Positions 42,251-57,200 of a DNA stretch of 64,000 bases are shown in pieces. Both the position numbers and the translations under genes were made by a program. Position 1 is the stretch's first letter. Each line of letters starts with the position of its first letter. Below the pieces are notes generated by a model. That model was not told the DNA's origin. It did not search any database and worked only from the letters and a program-made list of their open reading frames with translations. The DNA lies in NCBI RefSeq assembly GCF_964355755.1, contig NC_092674.1, positions 563,001-627,000 of the forward strand, read 5' to 3'. Origin of the DNA: Antedon mediterranea (Eukaryota; Echinodermata; Crinoidea; Comatulida; Antedonidae).

Positions 42251-45200
42251 TTACCGCTTCAACATCTCTCCTTCCTTCTGACTTTCCTCAAGTTTACATC
42301 GCAGGGTTGAAAGTGCTTCTTTCGATTTTGTAAACTTTCTGTCGATACTTCTAGATGACAATTGCAGGTGTATCTGCTGAGCAATGTAAGGAACTCGTTC
42401 TGATAAAAATGCTGTTACGTATGTGACACCGTGCGCCCCCACCAGTCGTCGCGATGGACGCAAGTACTGACGTTTCTCTACACCATTTCCCTTAAAAAGT
42501 ACGTTCAATGTTACTAATAACATGTGTAGTTCTATTGGTGATGAATGAACTATAATGCAAGTGAACTCTGCAACCAAAATGGTGGCAGGAGGTTTAAAAC
42601 TGAGGAGTTTCAGCTTTTCTTTTAATGTTATGTATCTATATTTCATTCATTTTATTTTATTTACAGTATTTCGTCAAGACAGAAACATAAAAAACCATAA
42701 CCAAAACCAGTTACGTCAAACGGAATTGCTGTATTGAATTGCTGTATACATTTTCTCCACCTCTCTACTGGAGCAAGAACGAACACAGACACCGTAACTG
42801 TTTAAATGCTTTGTTTTAATTCATTTAGCTTTACAAACAATTTCAATGAGAAAACAAGTGAAATAGTGCGTCGGAACCAATCTCCAAGACAGAATTGAAT
42901 GAAAGAATAATCCATTGCTTGTGATTGGTCAACTTACTTGGGTTGCACCTACGCCATTGCGTTGCATCCAATGGGAACCAATCTTTTAAGTCGTGTTCCA
43001 CTAGAGACGCAACGCAAGCAATTTGACCAATGAACAAATAATCCATTGCTTGTGATTGGTGAACTTACTTGCGTTGCACCTACGCCATTGCGTGGCATCC
43101 AATGGGAACCAATTTTTAAGTCTTGTTCCCACTTGAGATGCGACGCAAGCGATTTGACCAATGACAGAATTGAAAGAAAGAATAATCCATTGCTTGTGAT
43201 TGGTCAACTTACTTGCCTTCCATCCAATGGGAGCCAATCTTTATTATCACCTAAGATAGGTTTGGTAAGAACGATTAAGACTGGTCACATGACAATACAT
43301 TAATGAGAAATAAATTGAACCTACCTTCAATTGTAATTTAATAAAAAGTTCCATTTGCTGACAACATTGTTCCCAGTTTTCACCCCTTTTCTTCATGTGT
43401 TCACGCAACTCCATTTTACACACCTAAAAGGAGATGTATTAAAACAGTTTGTATTACATTTTATACATAAATATAGATATATAAATACTATCACAACTTT
43501 TCAAAAATCAGCATTAAAATCACCTTAATGATGAAAGAAAAAAATATACACAGTAAAACAAAAACTTACAAGTAAGTAATCTGACCAATATATGAATTTT
43601 CTAAATGTGCGTACGACATTGCATTGTGTCAAAGTGATAACCAGCTTTAATTTATCATAACATCCACAAAGTATAAGCATTACTGATCATCATCACAATG
43701 GTCATTATCACAATGGTCATTATCACAATGGTCATTATCACAATGGTCATTATCACAATGGTCATTATCACAATGGTCATTATCACAATGGTCATTATCA
43801 CAATGGTCATCATCACAATGGTCATCATCATTGTATAGTTAAAAAATACTACACCATTGGTTATCACCCAAATTGTGTGTGAAGTGTAAAGCTCTGTCTA
43901 CACTATCAAACTTTATGTGAAAAAAAAATGTGATGTACCCATATATGGACATGATGATGACATATCACTACCATATTTGGGAACATCACATTTTTTTTGG
44001 TCAAACTAGTTTGATAATGTAGACAGAGCTTAAGTGATAAGTTATGCCAAAAAAAAGCACTTTCACATAATTTCACCACCAATGAAATCCTCACCTCAGA
44101 TGTCTGTATAATATTACTGGCCAATGTTTCATCTAATCTGTATTTCAAGCACAGATGTAATGTTTCATACGCTACTTGTGTTATAGACAAACAAGCAATC
44201 TCTATAGTCTGAAAGTTGAACCAAAAACCCCTAAATTAAACCCACAAGAAATGCATGCAATACAGTATAATAAATAACACCCAGAGAAAATGGCTTGCAT
44301 TAATACCGAAAGAAGAAGAGTGTGCATGTGAAGCTCTGCCTACACTGTCAAACTAGTTTGACAAAAAAAGTATCATGTGCCCAAATATGGTAGTGATATG
44401 CTTAAATATGATAATATTATGAAATCATTATGCCCATATATGGGCACATCACATTTTGTTTGTCACATAAAGTTTGATAGTGTAGACAGAGCTCAATGAA
44501 ATAATATAATTTTAAATGACAGAAACATAACAAAAGAATATGTATGAATATTTATATTTCTCAGAATAAAATTATTTATAACAATAGGCCTATAAAAATG
44601 TGATAAAAACAGTGGACGAGCCAATACAATGTTATGGACAATGTGCATGTGTGTGCTCACAAAATGGTAACATTAATTTAGATAATAATTATAGGCCTAT
44701 AATGTGAGCAATGGACCATCCAATACAATGTTATGGACATTGTGCATGTGTGTGCTCACAAAATGGTAACATTAATTTAGATAATAATGATAGGCCTATA
44801 ATGTGAGCAATGGACCATCCAATACAATGTTATGGACATTGTGCATGTGTGTGCTCACAAAATGGTAACATTAATTTAGATAATAATGATAGGCCTATAA
44901 TGTGAGCAATGAACCATCCAATACAATGTTATGGACATTGTGCATGTGTGTGCTCACAAAATGGTAACATTAATTTAGATAATAATGATAGGCCTATAAT
45001 GTGAGCAATGGACCAGCCAATACAATGTTATGGACAATGTGCATGTGTGTGATCACATAATGGTAACATTAATTTAGATAATAATGATAGGCCTATAATG
45101 TGAGCAATGGACCATACAATACAATGTTATGGACATTGTGCATGTGTGTGCTCACAAAATGGTAACATTAATTTAGATAATAATGATAGGCCTATAATGT

Positions 45201-48200
45201 GAGCAATGGACCATACAATACAATGTTATGGACATTGTGCATGTGTGTGCTCACAAAATGGTAACATTAATTTAGATAATAATGATAGGCCTATAATGTG
45301 AGCAATGGACCATACAATACAATGTTATGGACATTGTGCATGTGTGTGCTCACAAAATGGTAACATTAATTTAGATAATAATGATAGGCCTATAATGTGA
45401 GCAATGGACCAGCCAATACAATGTTATGGACAATGTGCATGTGTGTGCTCACATAATGGTAATATTAATTTAGATAATAATGATAGGCCTATAATGTGAG
45501 CAATGGACCAGCCAATACAATGTTATGGACAATGTGCATGTGTGTGATCACATAATGGTAATATTAATTTAGATAATAATGATAGGCCTATAATGTGAGC
45601 AATGGACCAGCCAATACAATGTTATGGACATTGTGCATGTGTGTGCTCACAAAATGGTAACATTAATTTAGATAATAATGATAGGCCTATAATGTGAGCA
45701 ATGGACCAGCCAATACAATGTTATGGACAATGTGCATGTGTGTGCTCACAAAATGGTAACATTAATTTAGATAATAATGATAGGCCTATAATGTGAGCAA
45801 TGGACCATACAATACAATGTTATGGACATTGTGCATGTGTGTGCTCACAAAATGGTAATATTAATTTAGATAATAATGATAGGCCTATAATGTGAGCAAT
45901 GGACCAGCCAATACAATGTTATGGACATTGTGCATGTGTGTGCTCACAAAATGGTAACATTAATTTAGATAATAATGATAGGCCTATAATGTGAGCAATG
46001 GACCAGCCAATACAATGTTATGGACAATGTGCATGTGTGTGATCACATAATGGTAACATTAATTTAGATAATAATGATAGGCCTATAATGTGAGCAATGG
46101 ACCATACAATACAATGTTATGGACATTGTTCATGTGTGTGCTCACACAATGGTAACATTAATTTAGATAATAATGATAGGCCTATAATGTGAGCAATGGA
46201 CCAGCCAATACAATGTTATGGACATTGTGCATGTGTGTGATCACATAATGGTAACATTAATTTAGATAATAATGATAGGCCTATAATGTGAGCAATGGAC
46301 CAGCCAATACAATGTTATGGACAATGTGCATGTGTGTGATCACATAATGGTAACATTAATTTAGATAATAATGATAGGCCTATAATGTGAGCAATGGACC
46401 AGCCAATACAATGTTATGGACATTGTGCATGTGTGTGCTCACAAAATGGTAACATTAATTTAGATAATAATGATAGGCCTATAATGTGAGCAATGGACCA
46501 GCCAATACAATGTTATGGACATTGTGCATGTGTGTGCTCACAAAATGGTAACATTAATTTAGATAATAATGATAGGCCTATAATGTGAGCAATGGACCAG
46601 CCAATACAATGTTATGGACATTGTGCATGTGTGTGATCACGAAATGGTAACATTAATTTAGATAATAATGATAGGCCTATAATGTGAGCAATGGACCAGC
46701 CAATACAATGTTATGGACATTGTGCATGTGTGTGATCACATAATGGTAACATTAATTTAGATAATAATGATAGGCCTATAATGTGAGCAATGGACCATAC
46801 AATACAATGTTATGGACATTGTGCATGTGTGTGCTCACAAAATGGTAACATTAATTTAGATAATAATGATAGGCCTATAATGTGAGCAATGGACCATACA
46901 ATACAATGTTATGGACATTGTTCATGTGTGTGCTCACAAAATGGTAACATTAATTTAGATAATAATGATAGGCCTATAATGTGAGCAATGGACCATCCAA
47001 TACAATGTTATGGACAATGTGCATGTGTGTGCTCACAAAATGGTAATATTAATTTAGATAATAATGATAGGCCTATAATGTGAGCAATGGACCAGCCAAT
47101 ACAATGTTATGGACATTGTGCATGTGTGTGCTCACAAAATGGTAATATTAATTTAGATAATAATGATAGGCCTATAATGTGAGCAATGGACCATACAATA
47201 CAATGTTATGGACAATGTGCATGTGTGTGCTCACAAAATGGTAACATTAATTTAGATAATAATGATAGGCCTATAATGTGAGCAATGGACCATACAATAC
47301 AATGTTATGGACATTGTGCATGTGTGTGCTCACGAAATGGTAACATTAATTTAGATAATAATGATAGGCCTATAATGTGAGCAATGGACCAGCCAATACA
47401 ATGTTATGGACATTGTGCATGTGTGTGCTCACGAAATGGTAACATTAATTTAGATAATAATGATAGGCCTATAATGTGAGCAATGGACCAGCCAATACAA
47501 TGTTATGGACAATGTGCATGTGTGTGCTCACAAAATGGTAACATTAATTTAGATAATAATGATAGGCCTATAATGTGAGCAATGGACCAGCCAATACAAT
47601 GTTATGGACATTGTGCATGTGTGTGCTCACAAAATGGTAACATTAATTTAGATAATAATTATAGGCCTATAATGTGAGCAATGGACCAGCCAATACAATG
47701 TTATGGACATTGTGCATGTGTGTGCTCACAAAATGGTAACATTAATTTAGATAATAATTATAGGCCTATAATGTGAGCAATGGACCAGCCAATACAATGT
47801 TATGGACATTGTGCATGTGTGTGCTCACAAAATGGTAACAATAATTTAGATAATAATTATAGGCCTATAATGTGAGCAATGGACCATACAATACAATGTT
47901 ATGGACATTGTGCATGTGTGTGCTCACATAATGGTAACATTAATTTAGATAATAATGATAGGCCTATAATGTGAGCAATGGACCAGCCAATACAATGTTA
48001 TGGACAATGTGCATGTGTGTGATCACATAATGGTAACATTAATTTAGATAATAATGATAGGCCTATAATGTGAGCAATGGACCATACAATACAATGTTAT
48101 GGACATTGTGCATGTGTGTGCTCACATAATGGTAACATTAATTTAGATAATAATGATAGGCCTATAATGTGAGCAATGGACCATACAATACAATGTTATG

Positions 48201-51200
48201 GACATTGTGCATGTGTGTGCTCACAAAATGGTAACATTAATTTAGATAATAATGATAGGCCTATAATGTGAGCAATGGACCATCCAATACAATGTTATGG
48301 ACATTGTGCATGTGTGTGCTCACAAAATGGTAACATTAATTTAGATAATAATTATAGGCCTATAATGTGAGCAATGGACCATACAATACAATGTTATGGA
48401 CATTGTGCATGTGTGTGCTCACAAAATGGTAACATTAATTTAGATAATAATTATAGGCCTATAATGTGAGCAATGGACCAGCCAATACAATGTTATGGAC
48501 ATTGTGCATGTGTGTGCTCACAAAATGGTAACATTAATTTAGATAATAATTATAGGCCTATAATGTGAGCAATGGACCATCCAATACAATGTTATGGACA
48601 TTGTTCATGTATGTTCTCACATCAGTAACATTTATTAAGATAATAATGATACAATTAATCTTCTAGTATAATCAAAAGTTTAGATATACATAGCCATTGA
48701 CAAGAGAATTTGCTGTATCTTTGTGGTATAATGACTAATAATAATGACTGGGAACGAAGTGCATATAACAGAACATATAAGTATATACTACAACATCTCA
48801 TTGTGTATAAAGAATGGGAACGAATTACATATAACAATACATATAACTACATACTAAAAATATCTCATTGTGTATAAAGAATGGAAAGTAATGGACAGTA
48901 ACAGTACACTATTAGAGTTAACTGAAAACAGGACAACATTTAGCTACACAATGTGTTAACTGAAAACAGGACAACATTTAGCTACACAATGTGTTAACTG
49001 AAAACAGGACAACATTTAGCTACACAATGTGTTAACTGAAAACAGGACAACATTTAGCTACACAATGTGTTAACTGAAAACAGGACAACATTTAGCTACA
49101 CAATGTGTTAACTGAAAACAGGACAACATTTAGCTACACAATGTGTTAACTGAAAACAGGACAACATTTAGCTACACAATGTGTTAACTGAAAACAGGAC
49201 AACATTTAGCTACACAATGTGTTAACTGAAAACAGGACAACATTTAGCTACACAATGTGTTAACTGAAAACAGGACAACATTTAGCTACACAATGTGTTA
49301 ACTGAAAACAGGACAACATTTAGCTACACAATGTGTTTAGAAAAGTAACAAATGTTAAGTCATAAGGATATTATGAACATATAACCCATTATGTGTGTGT
49401 TTGTTTGTATAAAAGAAAAGGTTATAATATTGTAGGTATGAAACACGTTATCTAATCTATTTAAGTACTTATTACTTAAAGATTTATGTAAGGTAGGCCT
49501 ATAATCATTATGTTATAGATATTTATATATAATATAACATGAACTAAACATTATAGACTTAGTACATTAAAATATATACTAATAGCAAAATCCACCTAAA
49601 TACTAATTAATGTATGTTAAACAAGATCAAGAAATATAATAAAGTGTGATTACTGTAATGATAAATAAACAACTATTTACATAATGTTCATGATTGAATA
49701 AGTATGTGTGCTTAGTGTACTGTGTTAGTACGTGTTTATGAAAATACACTAGTGAAAGGAAATCTAAATATATGTGCATAGTTTAATTGTACAATATACA
49801 GTACATAATGTTGGTGAACACTTGTACATGTATGTACATTGACCCAATTTAATGTACCATGTTTAATATTAACATAATGTACATTCAACAAACATTCATG
49901 TGCCCTGTCATCAAATGTACTTAATTCATGTACTACGTTAAATACATGGATGCACATAAACATACATTCATTTACCCTGTTATCCACAAATGTTAATGTA
50001 TGCACAAAAACATACTGTACATTAATGTAACCTGTTATCCACAAATGCATAAACATACATGCACATAAACATACATCCATTTACCCTGTTATCCACAAAT
50101 GTTAATGTATGCACAAAAACATACTGTACATTAATGTAACCTGTTATTAACAAATGTTAATGCATAAACATACATGCACATAAACATACTGTACATTAAT
50201 GTAACCTGTTATTAACAAATGCATAAACATACATGCACATAAACATACATCCATTTACCCTGTTATCCACAAATGTTAATGTATGCACAAAAACATACTG
50301 TACATTAATGTAACCTGCATAAACATACATGCACACATTCATTTACCCTGTTATCTACAAATGTTAATGTATGCACCACAAATAAATTCATGTTTCCATG
50401 TTATCACAAATGTTTGTGAACATTAATGTTACTGAATACTCAAATGATTGTTCACCTTAGAATCAACAATGTCTTGAATGCCTGCTAATATCTCTGGTGG
50501 AGCAACATCTTCTAGTTGTTTCTTTAGTTTTCGAAAGCTGGACATGTTTTCATGGTAAAAATCAAATTTACACTAGAAAAGAAAATCATTTATAAATATT
50601 TACAGTATGTGTATTATTTATATATTGCAAATATGTTAACCCCAGTCGTCTAGAGGCATAATGCAGTGGAATTGAGATTGTCAGTTGATTCCAACTTGGG
50701 AACAACCTCAAGCAAACTAAGTCATCTCCACACAATTTTGCTGTAAAAGTAATTTTAAATCATTACCTTCATTATACTACTTGCTAGTTTTACTTGTATG
50801 TTACTTGACGGCTTGAGTTGTTTAAGACAGCTTACACACATAACAAATTTGTTGAAGTGGTCCATAAGATCACCCTGTAAACAGACCAAGCTAATTACTA
50901 ATTGTAAGTATAGTAAGTTTTAGTACTACAGACTAGCCTGATCCAAGTCTAATACTAATGTTGCTTACATTGCTTCCTCTACTTGCTTGCAATGACATTA
51001 TCAGGCTTACCAAATCTATACTATTACCTTACCTGTGCATACTTAGATCTAGACTGACCTTACCTGTGCATACTTAGATCTAGACTGACCTTACCTGTGC
51101 ATACTTAGATCTAGACTGACCTTACCTGTGCATACTTAGATCTAGACTGACCTTACCTGTGCATACTTAGATCTATACTGACCTAACCTGTGCATACTTA

Positions 51201-54200
51201 GATCTAGACTGACCTTACCTGTGCATACTTAGATCTAGACTGACCTTACCTGTGCATACTTAGATCTAGACTGACCTTACCTGTGATACTTAGATCTAGA
51301 CTGACCTTACCTGTGCATACTTAGATCTAGACTGACCTTACCTGTGCATACTTAGATCTATACTGACCTTACCTGTGCATACTTAGATCTAGACTGACCT
51401 TACCTGTGCATACTTAGATCTAGACTGACATTACCTGTGCATACTTAGATCTAGACTGACCTTACCTGTGCATACTTAGATCTAGACCGACCTTACCTGT
51501 GCATACTTAGATCTAGACTGACCTTACCTGTGCATACTTAGATCTATACTGACCTTACCTGTGCATACTTAGATCTAGACTGACCTTACCTGTGCATACT
51601 TAGATCTAGACTGACCTTACCTGTGATACTTAGATCTAGACTGACCTTACCTGTGCATACTTAGATCTATACTGACCTTACCTGTGCATACTTAGATCTA
51701 GACTGACCTTACCTGTGCATACTTAGATCTAGACTGACCTTACCTGTGATACTTAGATCTAGACTGACCTTACCTGTGCATACTTAGATCTATACTGACC
51801 TTACCTGTGCATGCTTAGATCTATACTGACCTTACCTGTGCATACTTAGATCTATACTGACGTTACCTGTGCATACTTAGATCTAGACTGACCTTACCTG
51901 TGCATACTTAGATCTATACTGTCCTTACCTGTGCATACTTAGATCTATACTGACCTAACCTGTGCATACTTAGATCTAGACTGACCTTACATGTGCATAC
52001 TTAGATCTAGACTGACCTTACCTGTGCATACTTAGATCTAGACTGACCTTACCTGTGCATACTTAGATCTAGACTGACCTTACCTGTGCATACTTAGATC
52101 TAGACTGACCTTACCTGTGCATACTTAGATCTATACTGACCTAACCTGTGCATACTTAGATCTATACTGACCTTACCTGTGATACTTAGATCTAGACTGA
52201 CCTTACCTGTGCATACTTAGATCTAGACTGACCTTACCTGTGCATACTTAGATCTAGAATGACCTTACCTGTGCATACTTAGATCTAGACTGACCTTACC
52301 TGTGCATACTTACAGTAGATCTATACTGACCTTACCTGTGCATACTGTTTTTGTCATGACTTTTTTTTATTTTATTTAATAATTATATACAAATGTATTT
52401 TTTTCTTATGTTTATGGGTCTTGCGTGACAAGTATTCTCTTCTTGCAAGATCCTCTATTAATGGTATTTTTTGTATTTTCTCATTATAAATTATCATTCT
52501 TTTTTATTGTATTGTTATACCATTGATAGAAACTAATAAATGTTGAATTATTATTATTATACTTAGTTCTATACTGACCTTACATGTGCAAACTTAGATC
52601 TAGACTGACCTTACCTGTGCATACTTAGATCTAGACTGACCTTACCTGTGCATACTTAGATCTATACTGACCTTACCTGTGCAAACTTAGATCTAGACTG
52701 ACCTTACCTGTGCATACTTAGATCTATACTGATCTTACCTGTGATACTTAGATCTAGACTGACCTTACCTGTGCATACTTAGATCTATACTGACCTTACC
52801 TGTGCATACTTAGATCTAGACTGACCTTACCTGTGCATACTTAGATCTATACTGACCTTACCTGTGCAAACTTAGATCTAGACTGACCTTACCTGTGCAT
52901 ACTTAGATCTATACTGATCTTACCTGTGATACTTAGATCTAGACTGACCTTACCTGTGCATACTTAGATCTATACTGATCTTACCTGTGATACTTAGATC
53001 TAGACTGACCCTTACCTGTGCTTTGGCTAGGGACTGCATATTGCTGCGATTGGTTGGAAGAGAACGAGGACTGGCTGATGTTATCTCTAATCCATCTACT
53101 AACTGCTTGTACTGTAATAAAATAAGTTCAGTCAGTAAAGTTCAGAAGAAGGTTGCACATATGAAATCATCTGAAGTAAGCAAATGTAAAACCATTATAG
53201 TCAAGTCAAACGTACCTTTGGCAACTGGTCATCAATTTTAGATTGTACTTTATCAATATTTTCATGAATGGTAAACAGTTTTGTCATAGATTCCAGCGTG
53301 AGTCCTTCTTGCTCAGCCTTTTGGGCTTCCAATAACTGAAGATTCTCCAGCATTGGTTTACAAAAATTGCATATGCGTAAGTAACAGTGGATGTCTGGCT
53401 CCTTAGATGGGCACTGAAACACAAAAGCATATACAATACTACCAAAACGCCACACTTAAATGCTACAAAGATCTTTTAGCTTAGGTGCAGTCAGAGTTTA
53501 ACCAGGGGCCGTATTCACCAATGTTAACCACCAAAAAGTCTAAATTTGAGTATTTAAATCATTGTATAATTGATATGACTTACTCCAGTAACTTTGATTA
53601 TAGCCCAGCAGGGCTCATTTCCAAACCGATCTCGCTCATGTTGGTCAGCTACAAACAGAAGCAAGTCACGACTGGAACAGCTATGACAAGTCACAATGCC
53701 ACAAACCCGACAATTATGTTTCGGATTTGCAAGATTGAAAATCTTCTTACAAGTTTGTACAGTACATGTTTGCCGGGAATCCTTAATCTATAATGTTTTC
53801 ACTACAAATGTTTTTATCATGATAGAAGTTCAGAAAAACTATTATTTTTTAAATTGATTACAATAGAAACTTAGTTAATGAAAAGGAAAATAAATTACAA
53901 TAAAGGTGGGTGACTCCCACAAAAGATAATGTAAGATAAGATAAGACAATAATAATAATATAATATAATTTAATAACATTTTCTACAATGATATTGCCTG
54001 TGAGGATATATTTTGGGAATATATACAAATTCACAACATTTTCAGGTCAAAGGTAACTAATACAGTAAACCTTCCAAATACCAAACACCATGTGTGTGTA
54101 TGTCTGGATTTTTCAGAAATTCTGGTACAGTATTCTGAGTTTTGACTTCTTAGACTCTCAAGAAAACTTATTTTGTGAAAGTTTAAAGTTGTCAGAGAAC

Positions 54201-57200
54201 CAGTATTGGTAGAGTCAACTAACTATCATTTTCAGGTTGATATACAGATGCCCATACAGTATAAAAACAACATACCATCCAAGTTTTAGCCCTTTGCCAT
54301 GATGGTGTATCAGATTTACTGATCAGTCCCTGTACTTTGTCTTTTAAACTTTTGTCTTTTGCTAAACTTCCTTTGAAGCCACAAATTAATCTGTTAATTT
54401 CACGATTAATCTGGAAACTGTAAAATGTAAATATTTCTCAGTTGTTAAAAGTGATTTTCTTTTTGTTGTTACAGAACCTGATATTGATTGTAATGTATTC
54501 TATATAAAGTACATTACAAGACAGTACTTCTATGACACAATAAGGTGGAATAGAAGTCAACGATCCATGACAATTAGATTAAATATGAGTGGATGATAGA
54601 ATGTTTAGCCTTGAAATCTCTTTAAAAATTTCTTTTTTTCTATTTTAAGACCAGACATTTTTGACCAACATACCTTTTTCTAATGCCAACTTGGATTTCC
54701 TTAGAACTCAATTCTCTGCATTGACTTGCTTGTCGAAGATCCATAAAAAAAGATTTCCACAAACGAACTTGTCCAACCTCTTGAGGTTCAGAGCTGAAGC
54801 AAACTTCACATACCTACCAATAATTAATGAAAAGAAAATGACATGCAATCATTAGTGCTAGTTCTAAAAGTTTTCTTTAGCATCAGTAAATGAATTACTA
54901 TTAAGTAGAAAATAATACATTATATCTACTGTACAATGAGATCTTCAAAATGATCATATCGTCTGTTTTTAACCTGAGGATATTGAACAAAATTAAATTA
55001 AGCATACTCTCACAGAACCAATTTTAAGGAATACAATTTGCACTCTCAAAACTGTCTTACATTGAGGGCAGTCTTTCATATTTCAGCACAGAGCCATATA
55101 TAGAGAGAGTTTCGACATTGAATGGATTAGAAGCCGTGTTTGTGTCCAACTATGCCTATGTAGCGTATGGAGTTGAGTCTTTTGTTTTGAAAAAATGTAT
55201 AACATCAAAAGGCCTTAACTATCGAATTTAATATCAAACAATCACTTTATGATTGCGTTATTATCTTATCTTATAATCTTAAATTCGATATTTAAAGCCT
55301 TGTGAATGTTATACATTTTTTAAGCAAATGACTCGACTCCATACGCTACAAAGGCATAGTTGGGCACAAACATGGTCGGCGTGCACACCACGTGACTTTC
55401 TAAAATCCATGAACGCAATGCCGTAACTCTCTCTATATATGGCTCTGTTTCAGCATTATCTGTGTCATCATAACATGTAAATATTAAAATCCAAGTACTG
55501 TACAATACATACTTTACTGGAGAAAGTATAAGCACTTACTCCTTCTCACTTTTGTATGTACCAAACATGATATCTTTGATGCAATTACTCATTCCCTCTA
55601 TATTTATAGAGCGGCGAGTGGTTAGCACACTTGACTATCAAACAGAAATACACAGGTTCAAATCCTAAGAAGAAGGACTCCACGTTTATTAAGCTGTGAC
55701 TGAGTATCTGGTTTAAAATATTAAGTAAGATTGTGAACTAAACCTGGTACATGCGACCATTGGGATCATATTCAGCTAATGATGAAAGCTTTCTTTGGTA
55801 TCTTAGACAAGACTTGCAAAATACTTCACCACATCTTAAAGATAAAAAGTAAAGCCTTGTCTACACTATCATCGTGTCCATTATATGGACATGATGATGT
55901 CATATCAGAACCATATTTGGGAATATCACTACCATATTTGGGCACATCACACTTTTTTAAATCAAACTAGTTTGATAGTGTAGAAAGTGCTTAAAGCCCC
56001 ATTCCCTACGTTTTTTAGATCTAATTTAAGATCACAGACTATATTTAATGTAAAAATAATACTATATGGTCCTATTGCGATAACTTTTTTCGTCTTTAAA
56101 CGGTTAAAAATGTGAAAAATAAATCGATTTTAATAATTATAGCGGCCCGCTATAAATCCCAAAATGCATTGCGCGCGGATTGATATTTTTGTTTTTCACC
56201 TGTAATTCACCCACTTTTCGATCGATCGTGAAGCCAAAACAAATGGAAGACTCCTAACTTTTCCGCGAAAATACCGGGTTTTCCCCAATTTGTATCAACG
56301 GAGTCTGGCAAAAATAGAAAGACAATTAATGCAGCAACTATACAACGTCAGGCTAGGTATATAGCTAGCGTACGATGTTCGTACGTTACCGATGTTTACC
56401 AGCTAGGCCTACAAAACTAAGCCTAGCTAGGCTAGGCCTGAGACCGTCCACGAGAGGTCGATCGCCGCGAGCTACTTAGGTAGTGCATTGTTTCTCACTT
56501 TTTATCATAATTTACCATAAAACGTACATTTAAGACAAGGAATGACATGGTTTAATGTTTTTAAAGTGATATATATATAGACAAGAGTTTGAAACAAGAA
56601 AAAAACCTATCTTTAATGAGTTATTTAAAAATTGATTTTTAACCTGAAAAACAATCATAGGGTATCTCACCTTACTGTACATGATAAAGTATAAAAACAA
56701 GTAAAATAAGCAACATACTTCCTGCAATGATGTTTGCGGCGAGTGATATTAAAATTCTTCGCACAGGTACGGTTAACACATTTAGAGCGTTCAACTCCAC
56801 TTATCCAATGGAGTTTAGTTATTTCTGAAAACAAATATAAATATGACAAAAATATAGACCGTTTGAAATCAAAAAGATTGAATTTGAAAGACAGTGGAAT
56901 TGAATTTGAACTCCCTTTTCTTTGATTTAACTTGACCCATGTTCACATAATTTTCAATTCATTTAAATGGGTTTCATCAGCTGCAAGGGTTACCCCTTCT
57001 CTAAAATAAAGTTATTATTTATCATCAAATATTACTACTACTGTACTACTCTTAACACATAGTACCTGATGCCCAATCTTCTCCCTTGTCTCCTGTCTCA
57101 TGTTGCCGTAACAACGTGTCTACCTTTCCCTGTACATCATGCCACTGCGATGCTTCTGCTGCTACACTAGGTTTTTCATTTGTTGCCCAAGGATCAACAA

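Noticed and set aside
49736-50080. 114-codon minus-strand frame rich in Cys, His and Val
   Set aside because: Largely a translation of the CATAAACATACATGCAC compound repeat inside an intron.
44600-53015. Regularly spaced repeats that could suggest CRISPR arrays
   Set aside because: The repeats are head-to-tail minisatellites without unique spacers and lie in introns of an animal gene.
55607-55690. A tRNA gene
   Set aside because: Only A- and B-box similarity; no closing acceptor stem visible.
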